From S015-6 sp964384945 (GTDB lineage Bacteria; Desulfobacterota; DSWW01), in assembly GCA_964384945.1 (NCBI GenBank), contig CAYLMK010000005.1, positions 62,001-126,000 on the forward strand: a DNA stretch of 64,000 nucleotides, in the 5' to 3' direction. Of the stretch, positions 31,687 to 40,326 are shown piece by piece. Numbering within the stretch: the first letter of the stretch is position 1; every line of letters starts with the position of its first letter. The notes beneath the pieces were generated by a model. That model was not told the DNA's origin. It searched no databases and worked only from the letters and a program-made list of their open reading frames with translations. The translations under genes were made by a program, and so were the position numbers.

Positions 31687-33768
31687 ATGAGCTGCGGAAA
31701 AGGGCTGATTGCCCGGACGGGGTTCAACTTCTTTTTCCGAGTCTGCTTGCTCGCGGTGTTTTCGTTCGCTCCGCTTGCCGCCCGCGCCGAGGGGCCGGGC
31801 GAAGAGGCGGGAAAGGCCGGGGATTCGAAGGTCTACGATCTGCAGGAGCTTGTCGTCACGGAATCAAAGCTCCCCCAGAACCAGGAAAACGTCACCCAGA
31901 GGATCGAGGTCATCAACCAGCAGCAGATCGACCGGACGCCCCTCGGGATGGGGAACCTGTCCGAGCTGTTCCGCTACCAGCCCGGAACCTTTGTGAGCGT
32001 GCTCTCGCGGAACGATGCCAACTGGGGCTCTTACGGCGGCCTCGGGCCCAAATACAACGGCTATCTGCTCGACGGCCTGCCCATCGATTCCTTTGTGGAC
32101 ACCCAGAGCCTGGATCCCTGGATCCTGGAAAGGGCGGAGGTCCAGCGGGGCCCTGCCTCGGTCATGTACTCCAACTACCTTTCCATGGACTTCGCAGGGA
32201 ACCAGACCCCGCTGGCCGGAATCACGAACCTCGTCCTTCGGGACAAGATCGACGAGCCGATGACCCGGTTCGCCCTTCTCGGAGGCTCCTTCGACACGCT
32301 CAAGGCCAAGGCCTTTCACCAGGGCAATACGGGCGACTTTCACTACTTCCTGGGCGGCGATTTCGAACGGTCGAGCTACACGAATTACGGCACCGCCGAT
32401 TCGTGGCTCAACATGATCGACAATCCGCAGTACCAGAAGGTGAAACTGTACGGAAAGACCACCCACTTCTTCGGCGACGATGACCACAAGATCTACCTGT
32501 TCGGCCACTACACCCAGCACACCGGGGATGCGGGGCGGCCCAACAGGGACTTCCACCACAGATACACGACCGTGAATGCGGTCTACAGCAACCCCCTGGG
32601 CGCCTCCCTGCTCGGCCAGCTCAAGGTCGGCTACCGAAACTACGACAGGGAATGGGCGGAGGACAACTATCCCGCCGACCTGGCCTTGCGAGAACGCGGC
32701 GGCGTCGACCAGAACATCGTGCCCATGGACCTTGCCTTCACGTACACCCATTGGGGCAAGAGCGTGCTCACCGCGGGCATGGACGCGCAGGTCGCCACGT
32801 ACGAAACCACATCCGAGGTGGGCGGGATCGAGTCCACCATCAACGACGCCCTTGCCTACAATATCGGGCCCTACGCGCAGGAGAAGTTCGTTCTGGATCG
32901 ATGGACCCTTCGCGCCGGAGTCCGCCTCAACACAACCAAGAACGAATACGACCTGATCAGCGGGGAGACGCCGGGGGTTTCCGACGAGACCTGGACCCGG
33001 CCCCTCTGGAGCGCGGGGGTTCGCTTCGCGGCCCTGGACTGGCTGTCCCTATTCGCCAACGGCGGCTCGAGCTTCATCGTGCCCTCCGCCAAGTCGGTGG
33101 GCGGGACCCTGAAGCCCGAAGACGCAGGCGTGCCGGGCAAGAACGGCCAGCTCCCCAACCCGGACCTGGACCCGGAGAGCGGGATCGGGGCCGACGTCGG
33201 TGCAGAGGTGTTCATCTTCCGCGGCCTTCACGCGGGTGTCCGCCTGTTCATGAATGAGGTCAGCGACGCCATTGTGGAGAACCGGGTGAGCGAGAACCCT
33301 TCGCAAAGCCAGTCGGTCAACGCCGGGGAGACGAGCACCTACGGCGTGGAGTTTGACACGGGGCAGATCGTGAACCGTTACGTCCAATGGTTCGCCAACT
33401 ACACGTACACGAATACGGATGTAGAGAACGACATCGACCCGGACCAGGACGGCTCGGACGTCCCCTTTGTGCCCGATCACATGGGAAACGTGGGCTTTAC
33501 CGCAACCTTCCCCTTCGGCCTGAGCATCTCCCCCTATGTTCACGTGGTGGGCAACTACTACGACAGCACATCGGTGAGCGGGCGGAAGGAGTTCGGCCCG
33601 TATGAGGTCATCAGCGCAAATCTCCAGCAGGTCGTCTACGAGACGCCCGGCAGTTCGATCCGCCTGAATGTGGATCTTTACAACCTCACGGACAACCGGT
33701 ATGAGATGCCCTGGCAGTTCCAGGATACGGGGTTCTCGGTGCTCGGCGGGGTCGTAGGGACCTTCTGA
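31687..33768 (+). CDS. TonB-dependent siderophore/metallophore-type receptor
   Basis: The 693-residue protein has a signal peptide (VCLLAVFSFAPLAARAE), the TonB-box-like YDLQELVVTESK near residue 50, a plug (LSELFRYQPGTFVSVLSRND; YLLDGLPIDSFVDTQSLDPW; AEVQRGPASVMYSNYLSMDFAG) and a barrel ending VLGGVVGTF. GGGAGG sits upstream. A binding protein, FecCD permease and ATPase follow on the same strand, giving a complete outer-to-inner import line. The cargo is not identifiable; iron-siderophore, cobalamin-like or other chelates are possible. Confidence 0.88.
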   Translation: MSCGKGLIARTGFNFFFRVCLLAVFSFAPLAARAEGPGEEAGKAGDSKVYDLQELVVTESKLPQNQENVTQRIEVINQQQIDRTPLGMGNLSELFRYQPGTFVSVLSRNDANWGSYGGLGPKYNGYLLDGLPIDSFVDTQSLDPWILERAEVQRGPASVMYSNYLSMDFAGNQTPLAGITNLVLRDKIDEPMTRFALLGGSFDTLKAKAFHQGNTGDFHYFLGGDFERSSYTNYGTADSWLNMIDNPQYQKVKLYGKTTHFFGDDDHKIYLFGHYTQHTGDAGRPNRDFHHRYTTVNAVYSNPLGASLLGQLKVGYRNYDREWAEDNYPADLALRERGGVDQNIVPMDLAFTYTHWGKSVLTAGMDAQVATYETTSEVGGIESTINDALAYNIGPYAQEKFVLDRWTLRAGVRLNTTKNEYDLISGETPGVSDETWTRPLWSAGVRFAALDWLSLFANGGSSFIVPSAKSVGGTLKPEDAGVPGKNGQLPNPDLDPESGIGADVGAEVFIFRGLHAGVRLFMNEVSDAIVENRVSENPSQSQSVNAGETSTYGVEFDTGQIVNRYVQWFANYTYTNTDVENDIDPDQDGSDVPFVPDHMGNVGFTATFPFGLSISPYVHVVGNYYDSTSVSGRKEFGPYEVISANLQQVVYETPGSSIRLNVDLYNLTDNRYEMPWQFQDTGFSVLGGVVGTF

Positions 33769-33846
33769 GACGGCGAGGGCTCGGGCCGCAGATACGGGGG
33801 CGCGACCCGAGCCCGGAATGGCGATCGACGGAAAGGGGTCTATGAT

Positions 33847-34863
33847 ATGGCCCGCTGCACCGGGGTCCTCCTTCTTCTCTGTCTTCTGTCTCCCGCGCCC
33901 CTCTCGGGCCTCGAAGGCTCGCCGCAGGACGCGGGGCCCGTCTCGGTGACCGACTTCCGCGGAAAAGAACTCGTCTTCCCACGGCCGGTCGGCCGCATCG
34001 TCTGCCTGATCGAGAGCGCCCTTTCCGGCCTCTACATGCTCGGGGCGGAAGGCAGCGTCGTCGGCATATCGAGAAACGTGTACACCGATCCCGTGAACCG
34101 CTACTATGCCTCCCTGGATGCCCGGATCCGTACCCGCGAGCTTCCCGCGCCCGGAAATTGGGATTTTGTGAGCCTGGAGAGTGTCGTTTCGCTGCGGCCC
34201 GACCTCGTGATCCTCTGGGCGGAGCAGACCGAGGCGATCGCATCGCTCGAGCAGAGGGGCATCCCCGTTTACGGTGTCTTCCTCCGGCGCCTGGAGGACG
34301 TTTACAAGGAGATCACCGCGCTCGGGCAGCTGACCGGACGTTCGGAAAGGGCGGCCGAGCTCATCGGCTATGCGAAGATGGCCCTGGCCCGCATCAAGGA
34401 GCGGGTGCGGCCCCTTCCCGCCGAGAAACGGCCCGGCGTCTATTACATGTGGGCACAGGGTCCCCTGGAAACCTCCTGCGGCGAGAGCACGGTGGAAGAT
34501 CTCATCACGCTTGCCGGAGCGAGGAACGTGTGCGCCTCGATCCCGAGCGAGCACCTCGTGGTCAACATGGAAAGAATCCTCTCGTGGAATCCCGACCTCA
34601 TCGTCATGTGGTACAATAGCCGCCTCGACCCGCAGGACCTTGCAAAGGAAAGCGCATGGCGGGCTGTGGCGGCGGTCAGGAACGGCAGGGTGCACGAACT
34701 CCCGGACGTGTTTCTTTGCGATCTGTGGACACTGAAGTTCTCCTACGCCGTCCGGACGGTGGCGAAGTGGTCCCATCCGGAGCTCTTTCGAGACACAGAC
34801 CTCGCGAAGGAGAAAGGGGCCATGCTGGAATTCCTTTACGACGGGAAGCTTGATGTCGAGTAA
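33847..34863 (+). CDS. Periplasmic substrate-binding protein of an iron-complex/metallophore ABC importer
   Basis: The 338-residue protein has a signal peptide (MARCTGVLLLLCLLSPAPLSG) and a BtuF/FecB-type two-lobe fold: VTDFRGKELVFPRPVGRIVC near residue 35, LESVVSLRPDLVILW near 110 and ILSWNPDLIVMWYNS near 245, with a long helix between. No lipobox is evident, so it is probably soluble. AAAGGGG lies upstream. A GGCTCGGG/CCCGAGCC hairpin (33778-33813) separates it from the receptor gene and may tune expression. The stop overlaps the permease start. Confidence 0.87.
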   Translation: MARCTGVLLLLCLLSPAPLSGLEGSPQDAGPVSVTDFRGKELVFPRPVGRIVCLIESALSGLYMLGAEGSVVGISRNVYTDPVNRYYASLDARIRTRELPAPGNWDFVSLESVVSLRPDLVILWAEQTEAIASLEQRGIPVYGVFLRRLEDVYKEITALGQLTGRSERAAELIGYAKMALARIKERVRPLPAEKRPGVYYMWAQGPLETSCGESTVEDLITLAGARNVCASIPSEHLVVNMERILSWNPDLIVMWYNSRLDPQDLAKESAWRAVAAVRNGRVHELPDVFLCDLWTLKFSYAVRTVAKWSHPELFRDTDLAKEKGAMLEFLYDGKLDVE

Positions 34864-35887
34864 GCGTCCTCTTTCAAGGCCCCTGGAGCTTCTCGTCTAC
34901 CTCGCCCCCGTGCCCGTCCTTTTCGGATCCCTCTTCCTCGGGCCCTCCGAGAGTGTCCGGCCCTCGGACGTTCTCAACTGGTTCCTTTTGCACTTCTTTC
35001 CTTCAGGCGCTGGGAGCTCGGCCATGCCGAGCGATCCGATGGTCGAGGTGGTGATTCTTCAGGTGCGCACGCCGAGGATCCTCCTGGCCTTTCTCGTAGG
35101 CGCGGCGCTCACCGTGTCGGGCAGCGCCCTGCAGGCATTCTTCCGAAATCCCCTGGTCTCGCCCTACATCCTCGGCCTGTCCTCCGGATCGGCCTTCGGG
35201 GCCGCCCTCGCGCTGACGGCCCCTTTCCTCCCGCTGCTGCCCACCGCCTTTCTGTTCGGGCTTCTGGCCGTCGGGGCGAGCTATTTCATCGCGATCACAC
35301 GGCAAGGGGTGTCGACCCTCTCGCTCATCCTGGCCGGCATCATCGTGACCGGGATCTTCACCGCCCTGCTCACGATCGTCCAGTTCCTCACAGACCCCTT
35401 CAAGCTCCAGACGATCGTACACTGGACCATGGGGAACCTTCACAATGCAACCTGGCCCAAGGTCCGGTCCGCAACGATTCCCATCCTGGTCGGCATCGCC
35501 TGGCTCTACCTGCTCCGGTGGCGGATGAACGTTATTTCCCTGGGAGACGACGAGACCCGGGCCGTGGGCCTGAACCCCCGAAGGGAGCGGCTCCTGGTCC
35601 TTCTCCCCGCCACCCTCGTCGCCTCCGCAGCGGTGGCGGTCGCGGGGGTGATCGGAATGGTCGGGCTCGCGGTCCCCCACATGGTGCGCATGCTCGTGGG
35701 GCCCGACAACCAGCGGGTGCAGCCCGTGTCTTTCAGCCTGGGCGGCTGTTTCCTCGTCGTGGTCGACGACATTTCGAGAACCCTGGCGGCCTTCGAAATC
35801 CCGATCGGGGTGTTTACCATCCTGGTGGGAGGACCGTTCTTCGTCTATCTCCTCAAACGAGGGAAGATGTCCTACGGAGGGGCCTGA
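34853..35887 (+). CDS. FecCD-family ABC transporter permease
   Basis: The 344-residue protein has about nine to ten membrane helices. FecCD hallmarks are VRTPRILLAFLVGAALTVSG near residue 75, QAFFRNPLVSPYILGLSSG near 95, and AVAGVIGMVGLAVPHMVRML near 265, followed by a DDISRTL segment near 305. The ATG at 34853 lies inside the end of the binding-protein gene, with GGAAG upstream. It forms the channel as a homodimer with the next gene's ATPase. Confidence 0.92.
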   Translation: MSSKRPLSRPLELLVYLAPVPVLFGSLFLGPSESVRPSDVLNWFLLHFFPSGAGSSAMPSDPMVEVVILQVRTPRILLAFLVGAALTVSGSALQAFFRNPLVSPYILGLSSGSAFGAALALTAPFLPLLPTAFLFGLLAVGASYFIAITRQGVSTLSLILAGIIVTGIFTALLTIVQFLTDPFKLQTIVHWTMGNLHNATWPKVRSATIPILVGIAWLYLLRWRMNVISLGDDETRAVGLNPRRERLLVLLPATLVASAAVAVAGVIGMVGLAVPHMVRMLVGPDNQRVQPVSFSLGGCFLVVVDDISRTLAAFEIPIGVFTILVGGPFFVYLLKRGKMSYGGA

Positions 35888-35890
35888 AGG

Positions 35891-36646
35891 ATGGCCATCC
35901 GGGTCGATCGCCTCTGCTTCTCCCACCCGAGCGGTTTTCGGATCGAGGAGGTCTCCGTGCACGTGCCCGCCGGAAGGCTGAGCGTCCTGCTCGGGAAGAA
36001 CGGAAGCGGGAAATCCACCCTTCTTCGGCTCATGGCCGGCCTGGAGTCCCCGATGAGCGGACGGATCGAGGTCCTGGGGCAGGACATGGCCAGGCTCTCG
36101 GCCGCCGGCAGGGCGAAGCTCATCGGATACCTGCCCCAGTTTCACTCTCCGGTATTCCCGTACACGGTGGAGGAGGTGGTTCTCACCGGCAGGGCTCCCT
36201 ATGTCTTTACCGTGCCGCGGGCGAGGGACCGCGAGAAGGCCGAGGAGGCGCTGGCCAGGGTCGGCCTGGCGGGCTTGCGGGGGCGCCCCTACACCGAGCT
36301 TTCCGGCGGGGAACGTCAACTGGTCATGATGGCCCGGGTTCTGGCGCAGGAGCCCAGGGTGATCCTCCTCGACGAGCCGCTTTCCCACCTCGACCTCGCC
36401 AATCAATCCAATCTGCTGAAACTTCTCAAGAGGCTCATCGACGAGGGGATCACGGTGCTCGCCGTACTGCACGATCCCAACGTGGCCTTCGCCCACGGCG
36501 AGGCCTTCTTCTTCATCAAGCGGGGCAGAATCCAGAGCCCCGGGCCGGGCCGGGCCCCTTGGGACGCCGCCTTCCTGGAGGAACTCTTCGACGCCCGGTT
36601 CGAGACCGTCCCGCACAACGGCAGGGCCCTCGTGCTTCCCGGGTAG
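35891..36646 (+). CDS. ABC transporter ATPase (FecE/BtuD type)
   Basis: The 251-residue protein has Walker A GKNGSGKST near residue 38, signature LSGGERQLVMMARVLAQ near residue 138, Walker B VILLDEPLSHLDLANQ and switch His in AVLHDPNVAF. It starts three bases after the permease stop. It is the last gene of the importer; the next gene, a TetR regulator, starts 280 bp downstream behind its own promoter-like DNA. Confidence 0.92.
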   Translation: MAIRVDRLCFSHPSGFRIEEVSVHVPAGRLSVLLGKNGSGKSTLLRLMAGLESPMSGRIEVLGQDMARLSAAGRAKLIGYLPQFHSPVFPYTVEEVVLTGRAPYVFTVPRARDREKAEEALARVGLAGLRGRPYTELSGGERQLVMMARVLAQEPRVILLDEPLSHLDLANQSNLLKLLKRLIDEGITVLAVLHDPNVAFAHGEAFFFIKRGRIQSPGPGRAPWDAAFLEELFDARFETVPHNGRALVLPG

Positions 36647-36736
36647 TCCCCCCTTATCGAATCCGGGGCGTGCCGGCCCGGGTCGGGCCCCTCTCCTTCT
36701 TTTTTTTCTTTCCGGCCGAAATTTTCCTAAAAGAAG

Positions 36737-36765
36737 TTGACTATCAAGTCGAAATAGATTAAAAG
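36737..36765 (+). promoter_or_regulatory. Promoter-like element ahead of the TetR gene
   Basis: TTGACT (36737-36742), a 17-bp spacer and TAAAAG (36760-36765) lie in a locally AT-rich stretch that stands out from its GC-rich surroundings. GTCGAC and GTCGAA motifs overlap it and could be operator half-sites. The 18-bp tandem repeat begins ten bases downstream. Confidence 0.45.
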
Positions 36766-36774
36766 GTCGACAAT

Positions 36775-36900
36775 GAGGGTCTGGTCATTGACGAATTAGC
36801 GGTCGAACACGAATGAGCGGTCAATGACGAATGGCCGGTCAAGGGCGAATGGCCGGTCGAAGCCGAATGGCCCGTCGACCCCGGCCGCTCGGTCGGAACC
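36775..36900 (+). repeat. Seven tandem copies of a degenerate 18-bp repeat
   Basis: Units start at 36775, 36793, 36811, 36829, 36847, 36865 and 36883. The consensus is near GAATGGCCGGTCAANGNC: the middle units begin GAAT, and most units carry GGTC or CGTC at positions 9-12. The first and last units are more diverged. Because 18 is a multiple of three, all frames read as hexapeptide repeats, but no start or ribosome site supports translation. It ends 26 bp before the TetR start, so it could be an operator array or a slippage-prone leader. Confidence 0.85.
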
Positions 36901-36926
36901 GCCGAAACAGGACATCCAGGCACTTT

Positions 36927-37652
36927 ATGGAGCCCGAAAAGAAGAAGGAAGACGAGAAGGTCCGGTCGCGCCACCAGAGGCGCGTGAAGGACACCCAGCG
37001 GAAGCTTCTCGAAGCGGCCCGGGCGGTTTTCGCGGAAAAGGGCTTGGACCTCACGACCATCGACGACATCACCGAGCGGGCCGACGTCGGCAAGGGAACT
37101 TTTTATTACCACTTCTCGGAAAAGAACGAGCTCATCGCAAAGCTGATCGACGAGATCATGCGGGACCTGGTGCAGGTCATCGAGCAGAAGTGCGAGGGGG
37201 TCACGGATCTGGCAACCCTTCTGGACACCATCGTGGGCGTACACATCGATTTCTTCAGCAAGCGGTGGGAGGACTTCGTGCTCTATTTTCACGGAAGGGC
37301 GGACCTGCAGCTCCAGGAGGGGTACTCGGGCATCGAAAAGCCCTTCATGCGATACCTCGAAAAGCTTGAAAACATGATCGATTCCGTCATCGCCTACCGC
37401 CTGCCGAAGCCCTTGCTCAGCCGGTTCGGGTACGCGGTGGCCGGGTTCATTTCCGGATACTATTCCTTTGCGGTCATCGCCACCGAAGGGGACGAGCTGG
37501 ACAGATCCTTTCACGGCATCAAGGACGCCTTCGTGGCCAGCCTGGTCAGGTTCATCAAAGAAGCCACCTCCGCCACCCAGACAACCGCACCCCCCAGCAG
37601 CACAAAGACGAGGAAGAAGGCGCCCCGGCGCAGCGGGGCACAACAAACTTGA
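36927..37652 (+). CDS. TetR/AcrR-family transcriptional regulator
   Basis: The 241-residue protein starts MEPEKKKEDEKVRSRHQRRV. The TetR helix-turn-helix is clear: ARAVFAEKGLDLTTIDDITE then ADVGKGTFYYHFSEKNELIA (residues about 34-75). The ligand-binding half follows, and the C-terminus is a Thr/Lys-rich tail. The ATG at 36927 has only a weak ribosome site (CCAGG). A longer in-frame reading into the 18-bp repeats looks spurious. It lies just ahead of the AdoMetDC-like operon and after the importer and may control either. Confidence 0.85.
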   Translation: MEPEKKKEDEKVRSRHQRRVKDTQRKLLEAARAVFAEKGLDLTTIDDITERADVGKGTFYYHFSEKNELIAKLIDEIMRDLVQVIEQKCEGVTDLATLLDTIVGVHIDFFSKRWEDFVLYFHGRADLQLQEGYSGIEKPFMRYLEKLENMIDSVIAYRLPKPLLSRFGYAVAGFISGYYSFAVIATEGDELDRSFHGIKDAFVASLVRFIKEATSATQTTAPPSSTKTRKKAPRRSGAQQT

Positions 37653-37668
37653 ACGCAGGGAGAAGGCG

Positions 37669-38073
37669 ATGGGAAGCGCTCAGCCGAAAGCAAAGACCAT
37701 CATGGAGCAGGCAATCGAGGAAAACGCCTGGGGTATCGCATCGGCCATCGATATTTACGACTGCGATCCCGAGAGCATCCGCAGTGCGGAAAAGATCAAG
37801 CAGTTCGTGGAGGAGCTCTGCGATCTGATCGACATGAGACGGTTCCAGGACACGGTCGTCGTACACTTCGGGGAGGACGAGCGGGTGGCGGGTTTCTCCA
37901 TGGTGCAGCTCATCGAGACCTCCCTCATCTCCGCCCATTTTGCGAATCTCACGAACACCGTGTACCTCGACGTGTTCAGCTGCAAGCCCTATGATCCGGA
38001 CCTGGTCGAGGCGTTCGCCAAGAGGTTCTTCTCCGGAAAGAGATGCATCACGCACGTCACCTTGAGGCGATGA
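37669..38073 (+). CDS. S-adenosylmethionine decarboxylase-like (SpeH/SpeD class 1) protein with altered active site
   Basis: The 134-residue protein has the length and order of bacterial AdoMet decarboxylase proenzymes: SAIDIYDCDPESIRSAEKI, VVHFGEDERVAGFSMVQLIE, then VYLDVFSCKPYDPDLVEAFA. At the self-cleavage site, where SpeH has ESHLTIH, this reads ETSLISAH. The pyruvoyl-forming Ser therefore aligns with Thr (or is shifted by one), and the conserved His pattern is displaced. It may be inactive on AdoMet, act on another amino acid as some neofunctionalised homologues do, or be structural. AGGGAG lies six bases before the ATG. Its stop overlaps the next gene (ATGA). Confidence 0.75.
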   Translation: MGSAQPKAKTIMEQAIEENAWGIASAIDIYDCDPESIRSAEKIKQFVEELCDLIDMRRFQDTVVVHFGEDERVAGFSMVQLIETSLISAHFANLTNTVYLDVFSCKPYDPDLVEAFAKRFFSGKRCITHVTLRR

Positions 38074-39080
38074 TCATGGCATCGATCCGCGTCGTTTCGG
38101 ATCTGTCCGAGTGCAGGGAGCTGTGGGAACGATTCATGCCCTGCGAGTCGATCGGGGACCTGTGGGAGGTGCGGGATTGCTTCCAGAGACACTTCCGGCA
38201 CCGTCCCCATTTCGTCGTTTCGGAGCGGAGCGACGGCTCCTGCGATCTGCTGCCCCTGAGCTGGATCGAGGAGAACGGCTCCTTCGGCTTTTTCCCGGGA
38301 GAGACCTGGCAGGGCAAGACGTGGCTGGAGCAGAACAAGATCGTCTGCAACGGGAACGGGGGGCTTGCGGATCTCCTTTCCGCCTGCCCGTCCGCCTTCC
38401 ATCTGCGTTACCTCTCCTCGATTCCGGGAAGGGCCGAAAGCGGGGAGTCCATCGACGAGATCGGCTACCTGTTTCTTCCCCCGCGGTACGACTACGACAT
38501 GTCGAACTACCTCGCGGAGTTCTCCCGCAAGTCGGCGAAGGGGATCCTCAAGGAAATCGCGGCCCTCGAGAGCCTCGGCGTTACGTACAGGCAGGACGAG
38601 ATCGCCGATTTCGACATCATGGTTCGGCTCAACCTCGATCGGTTCGGACCCCAGTCTTATTTTTACGACCCCCGTTTCCTGTCCGGTTTCCGGGACCTCG
38701 CCGGCTTTCTACGGGAAAAGGGATGGCTTCGGTTCACCACGGTTCTCATCAACGGCGAGCCGGCCGCAATCGACATGGGATGCATGTTCCGCGGTGTGTA
38801 CACCCTCCTGGCCGGCGGAACGAACCGCCGCTTCCCGGGAATTGCCAAGCTGATCAATTTCCATCACATGCGGAGGGCTTGCCAGGATCGGTCGGACCAG
38901 GTGGATTTTCTTTGCGGGGACTTCAACTGGAAGAAGCTATTCCACCTCACCCCGAGGCCGCTCTTCCTGTTGACCAACCGCATGACGAAGTCTCCACAGG
39001 AAAGGCCTCCCGCCGGAGATGTTTCATGCTGTCACGACGCGTGCTGGTCGTGGGAACCACCGCGGATTACATCGACCTGA
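38070..39080 (+). CDS. GNAT/FemAB-like (BioF2-type) acyl or aminoacyl transferase
   Basis: The 336-residue protein has a two-lobed GNAT-superfamily pattern. AEFSRKSAKGILKEIAALES near residue 155 is followed by NLDRFGPQSYFYDPRF, FTTVLINGEPAAIDMGCMF near 230 and GGTNRRFPGIAKLINFHHMR, as in FemAB/BioF2-like proteins annotated with peptidoglycan-bridge or cellulose-acetylation relatives. The donor may be acyl-CoA or aminoacyl-tRNA. The ATG overlaps the upstream stop, and its own 3' end overlaps the ATP-grasp gene by 55 bases, so the operon is tightly coupled. The substrate is unknown. Confidence 0.7.
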   Translation: MIMASIRVVSDLSECRELWERFMPCESIGDLWEVRDCFQRHFRHRPHFVVSERSDGSCDLLPLSWIEENGSFGFFPGETWQGKTWLEQNKIVCNGNGGLADLLSACPSAFHLRYLSSIPGRAESGESIDEIGYLFLPPRYDYDMSNYLAEFSRKSAKGILKEIAALESLGVTYRQDEIADFDIMVRLNLDRFGPQSYFYDPRFLSGFRDLAGFLREKGWLRFTTVLINGEPAAIDMGCMFRGVYTLLAGGTNRRFPGIAKLINFHHMRRACQDRSDQVDFLCGDFNWKKLFHLTPRPLFLLTNRMTKSPQERPPAGDVSCCHDACWSWEPPRITST

Positions 39081-40315
39081 TCCGCCGTCGCCATCCGGGC
39101 CGCGCGCTCTTTGTCACGGATCCGGCGGAGCGGGCCAGGGCGACGGAGGAAGCTCCGGCCGAGGCGGAGGAGGTTTTGTGCGACCTCACCGATTCCGCCG
39201 GCGCGGCGGACGCGCTGCGGGACCATGCGCACCGCCACGGTATCGTCGCGGACGGGGTGGCCTGCTTCGACTGTGAGTCCCTCGCCCTCGCATCCGATCT
39301 GGCCCAGGGGATGGGCCTTCCGTTTCCCTCTCCGCGGGCCGTGTCGGTGAGCAGGAACAAGTTCCTCTCGAAAAGCCTCTGGCGGGAATCGGGCGTACCC
39401 TGCCCGAAGGCGGCCGTCGCGAGGGAAGCTTCGGAGGTCTCCGCGTTCATGGATCGATTGGGCGCCCCGGTCATCCTCAAGCCGCTCACCGGCTCCGGAA
39501 GCGAACTCGTATTCCGGTGCACGGACCGGGAGGAAGGCCGGTCCGCCTTCGAGACGATCCGGCGAGGCTTGAGCGAGCGAAACGGGAGCCGCATGTACAG
39601 ACAGGCGCCCGCCTGCTTCGAGGGCCTGGATCCGCTCCGGGATGTGGTGTTGGAGCAAGCCGTTACCGGGCCCGAATACAGCTGCGACTTCCTGCTTGAC
39701 AACGGGACTCTGGAGATCATCCGCACCGCAAGGAAGATCCCGCTGCCCGGCGGCCAGATCGGCATTGCGGCCGCCTATGTTCTGCCCGCCCCGCTGCCTG
39801 CGGCGGTCTCCGCGGAGGATTTCCGGGACCGGCTTCACCGCGCGGCACGAGCCTTGGGGCTCGAAAGGGCCCTGTGCATGGTCGATTTCATCGTGCAGGA
39901 GAAAGAGGCCTATCTCCTGGAGCTCACCCCCAGGCCGGGCGGCGATTGCCTGCCCTGGCTCATCCGGCAGAGCAGCGGGCTGGACATGCTGGGGCTTGCC
40001 CTGGACTTTGCCGAAGGCAACGAGCCCCCCCTGCCCGACGAAGCGAGCTGGAACCCGCTTGTGGGCCTTCGCATGTTCGCGGAGACGGCCGGTGTCCTCG
40101 CGCGGATCGATGCCCGGGCGATCGAGAGCGACCCGAGGGTCCGGGAGGTCTTGATCAAGCGTCGGCCGGGTCACCGCGTGGCTCTTCCCCCGGAGGACTA
40201 CGATTCCAGGCTGCTCGGACATGTCATCTTCAAGCCCTCGGGTGAAACGACCCTCGAGGAGGAATGCGCCGAGCTGGCCGCCGGGATGGTCGTGGAGATG
40301 GAGGACCGGCCCTGA
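39026..40315 (+). CDS. ATP-grasp carboxylate-amine ligase
   Basis: The 429-residue protein has an N-terminal Rossmann-like preATP domain (RRVLVVGTTADYIDLIRRRH) and an ATP-grasp core. VSRNKFLSKSLWRESGVPCP is near residue 107, PVILKPLTGSGSELVFRCTD near 147, VVLEQAVTGPEYSCDFLLDN near 208 and YLLELTPRPGGDCLPWLIRQ near 295, the last supplying the metal-binding residues. Such ligases join a carboxylate to an amine with ATP. GGAG lies eight bases before the ATG. Its neighbours suggest it couples an amino acid or diamine in a small-molecule pathway. Confidence 0.85.
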   Translation: MLSRRVLVVGTTADYIDLIRRRHPGRALFVTDPAERARATEEAPAEAEEVLCDLTDSAGAADALRDHAHRHGIVADGVACFDCESLALASDLAQGMGLPFPSPRAVSVSRNKFLSKSLWRESGVPCPKAAVAREASEVSAFMDRLGAPVILKPLTGSGSELVFRCTDREEGRSAFETIRRGLSERNGSRMYRQAPACFEGLDPLRDVVLEQAVTGPEYSCDFLLDNGTLEIIRTARKIPLPGGQIGIAAAYVLPAPLPAAVSAEDFRDRLHRAARALGLERALCMVDFIVQEKEAYLLELTPRPGGDCLPWLIRQSSGLDMLGLALDFAEGNEPPLPDEASWNPLVGLRMFAETAGVLARIDARAIESDPRVREVLIKRRPGHRVALPPEDYDSRLLGHVIFKPSGETTLEEECAELAAGMVVEMEDRP

Positions 40316-40326
40316 TCGACTCCGAG

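Noticed and set aside
36775..36900. CRISPR array
   Set aside because: The 18-bp units are contiguous with no spacers and there are no cas genes, so it is a plain tandem repeat.
36831..36926. N-terminal extension of the TetR protein through the 18-bp repeats (RMAGQGRMAGRSRM...)
   Set aside because: The extension is only translated repeat DNA. Homologous regulators begin near the chosen ATG at 36927.
36759..37646. Minus-strand frame ending in STGHS-type hexapeptide repeats
   Set aside because: The repeats come from the 18-bp DNA array, and the rest is antisense to the TetR gene. No start signal supports translation.
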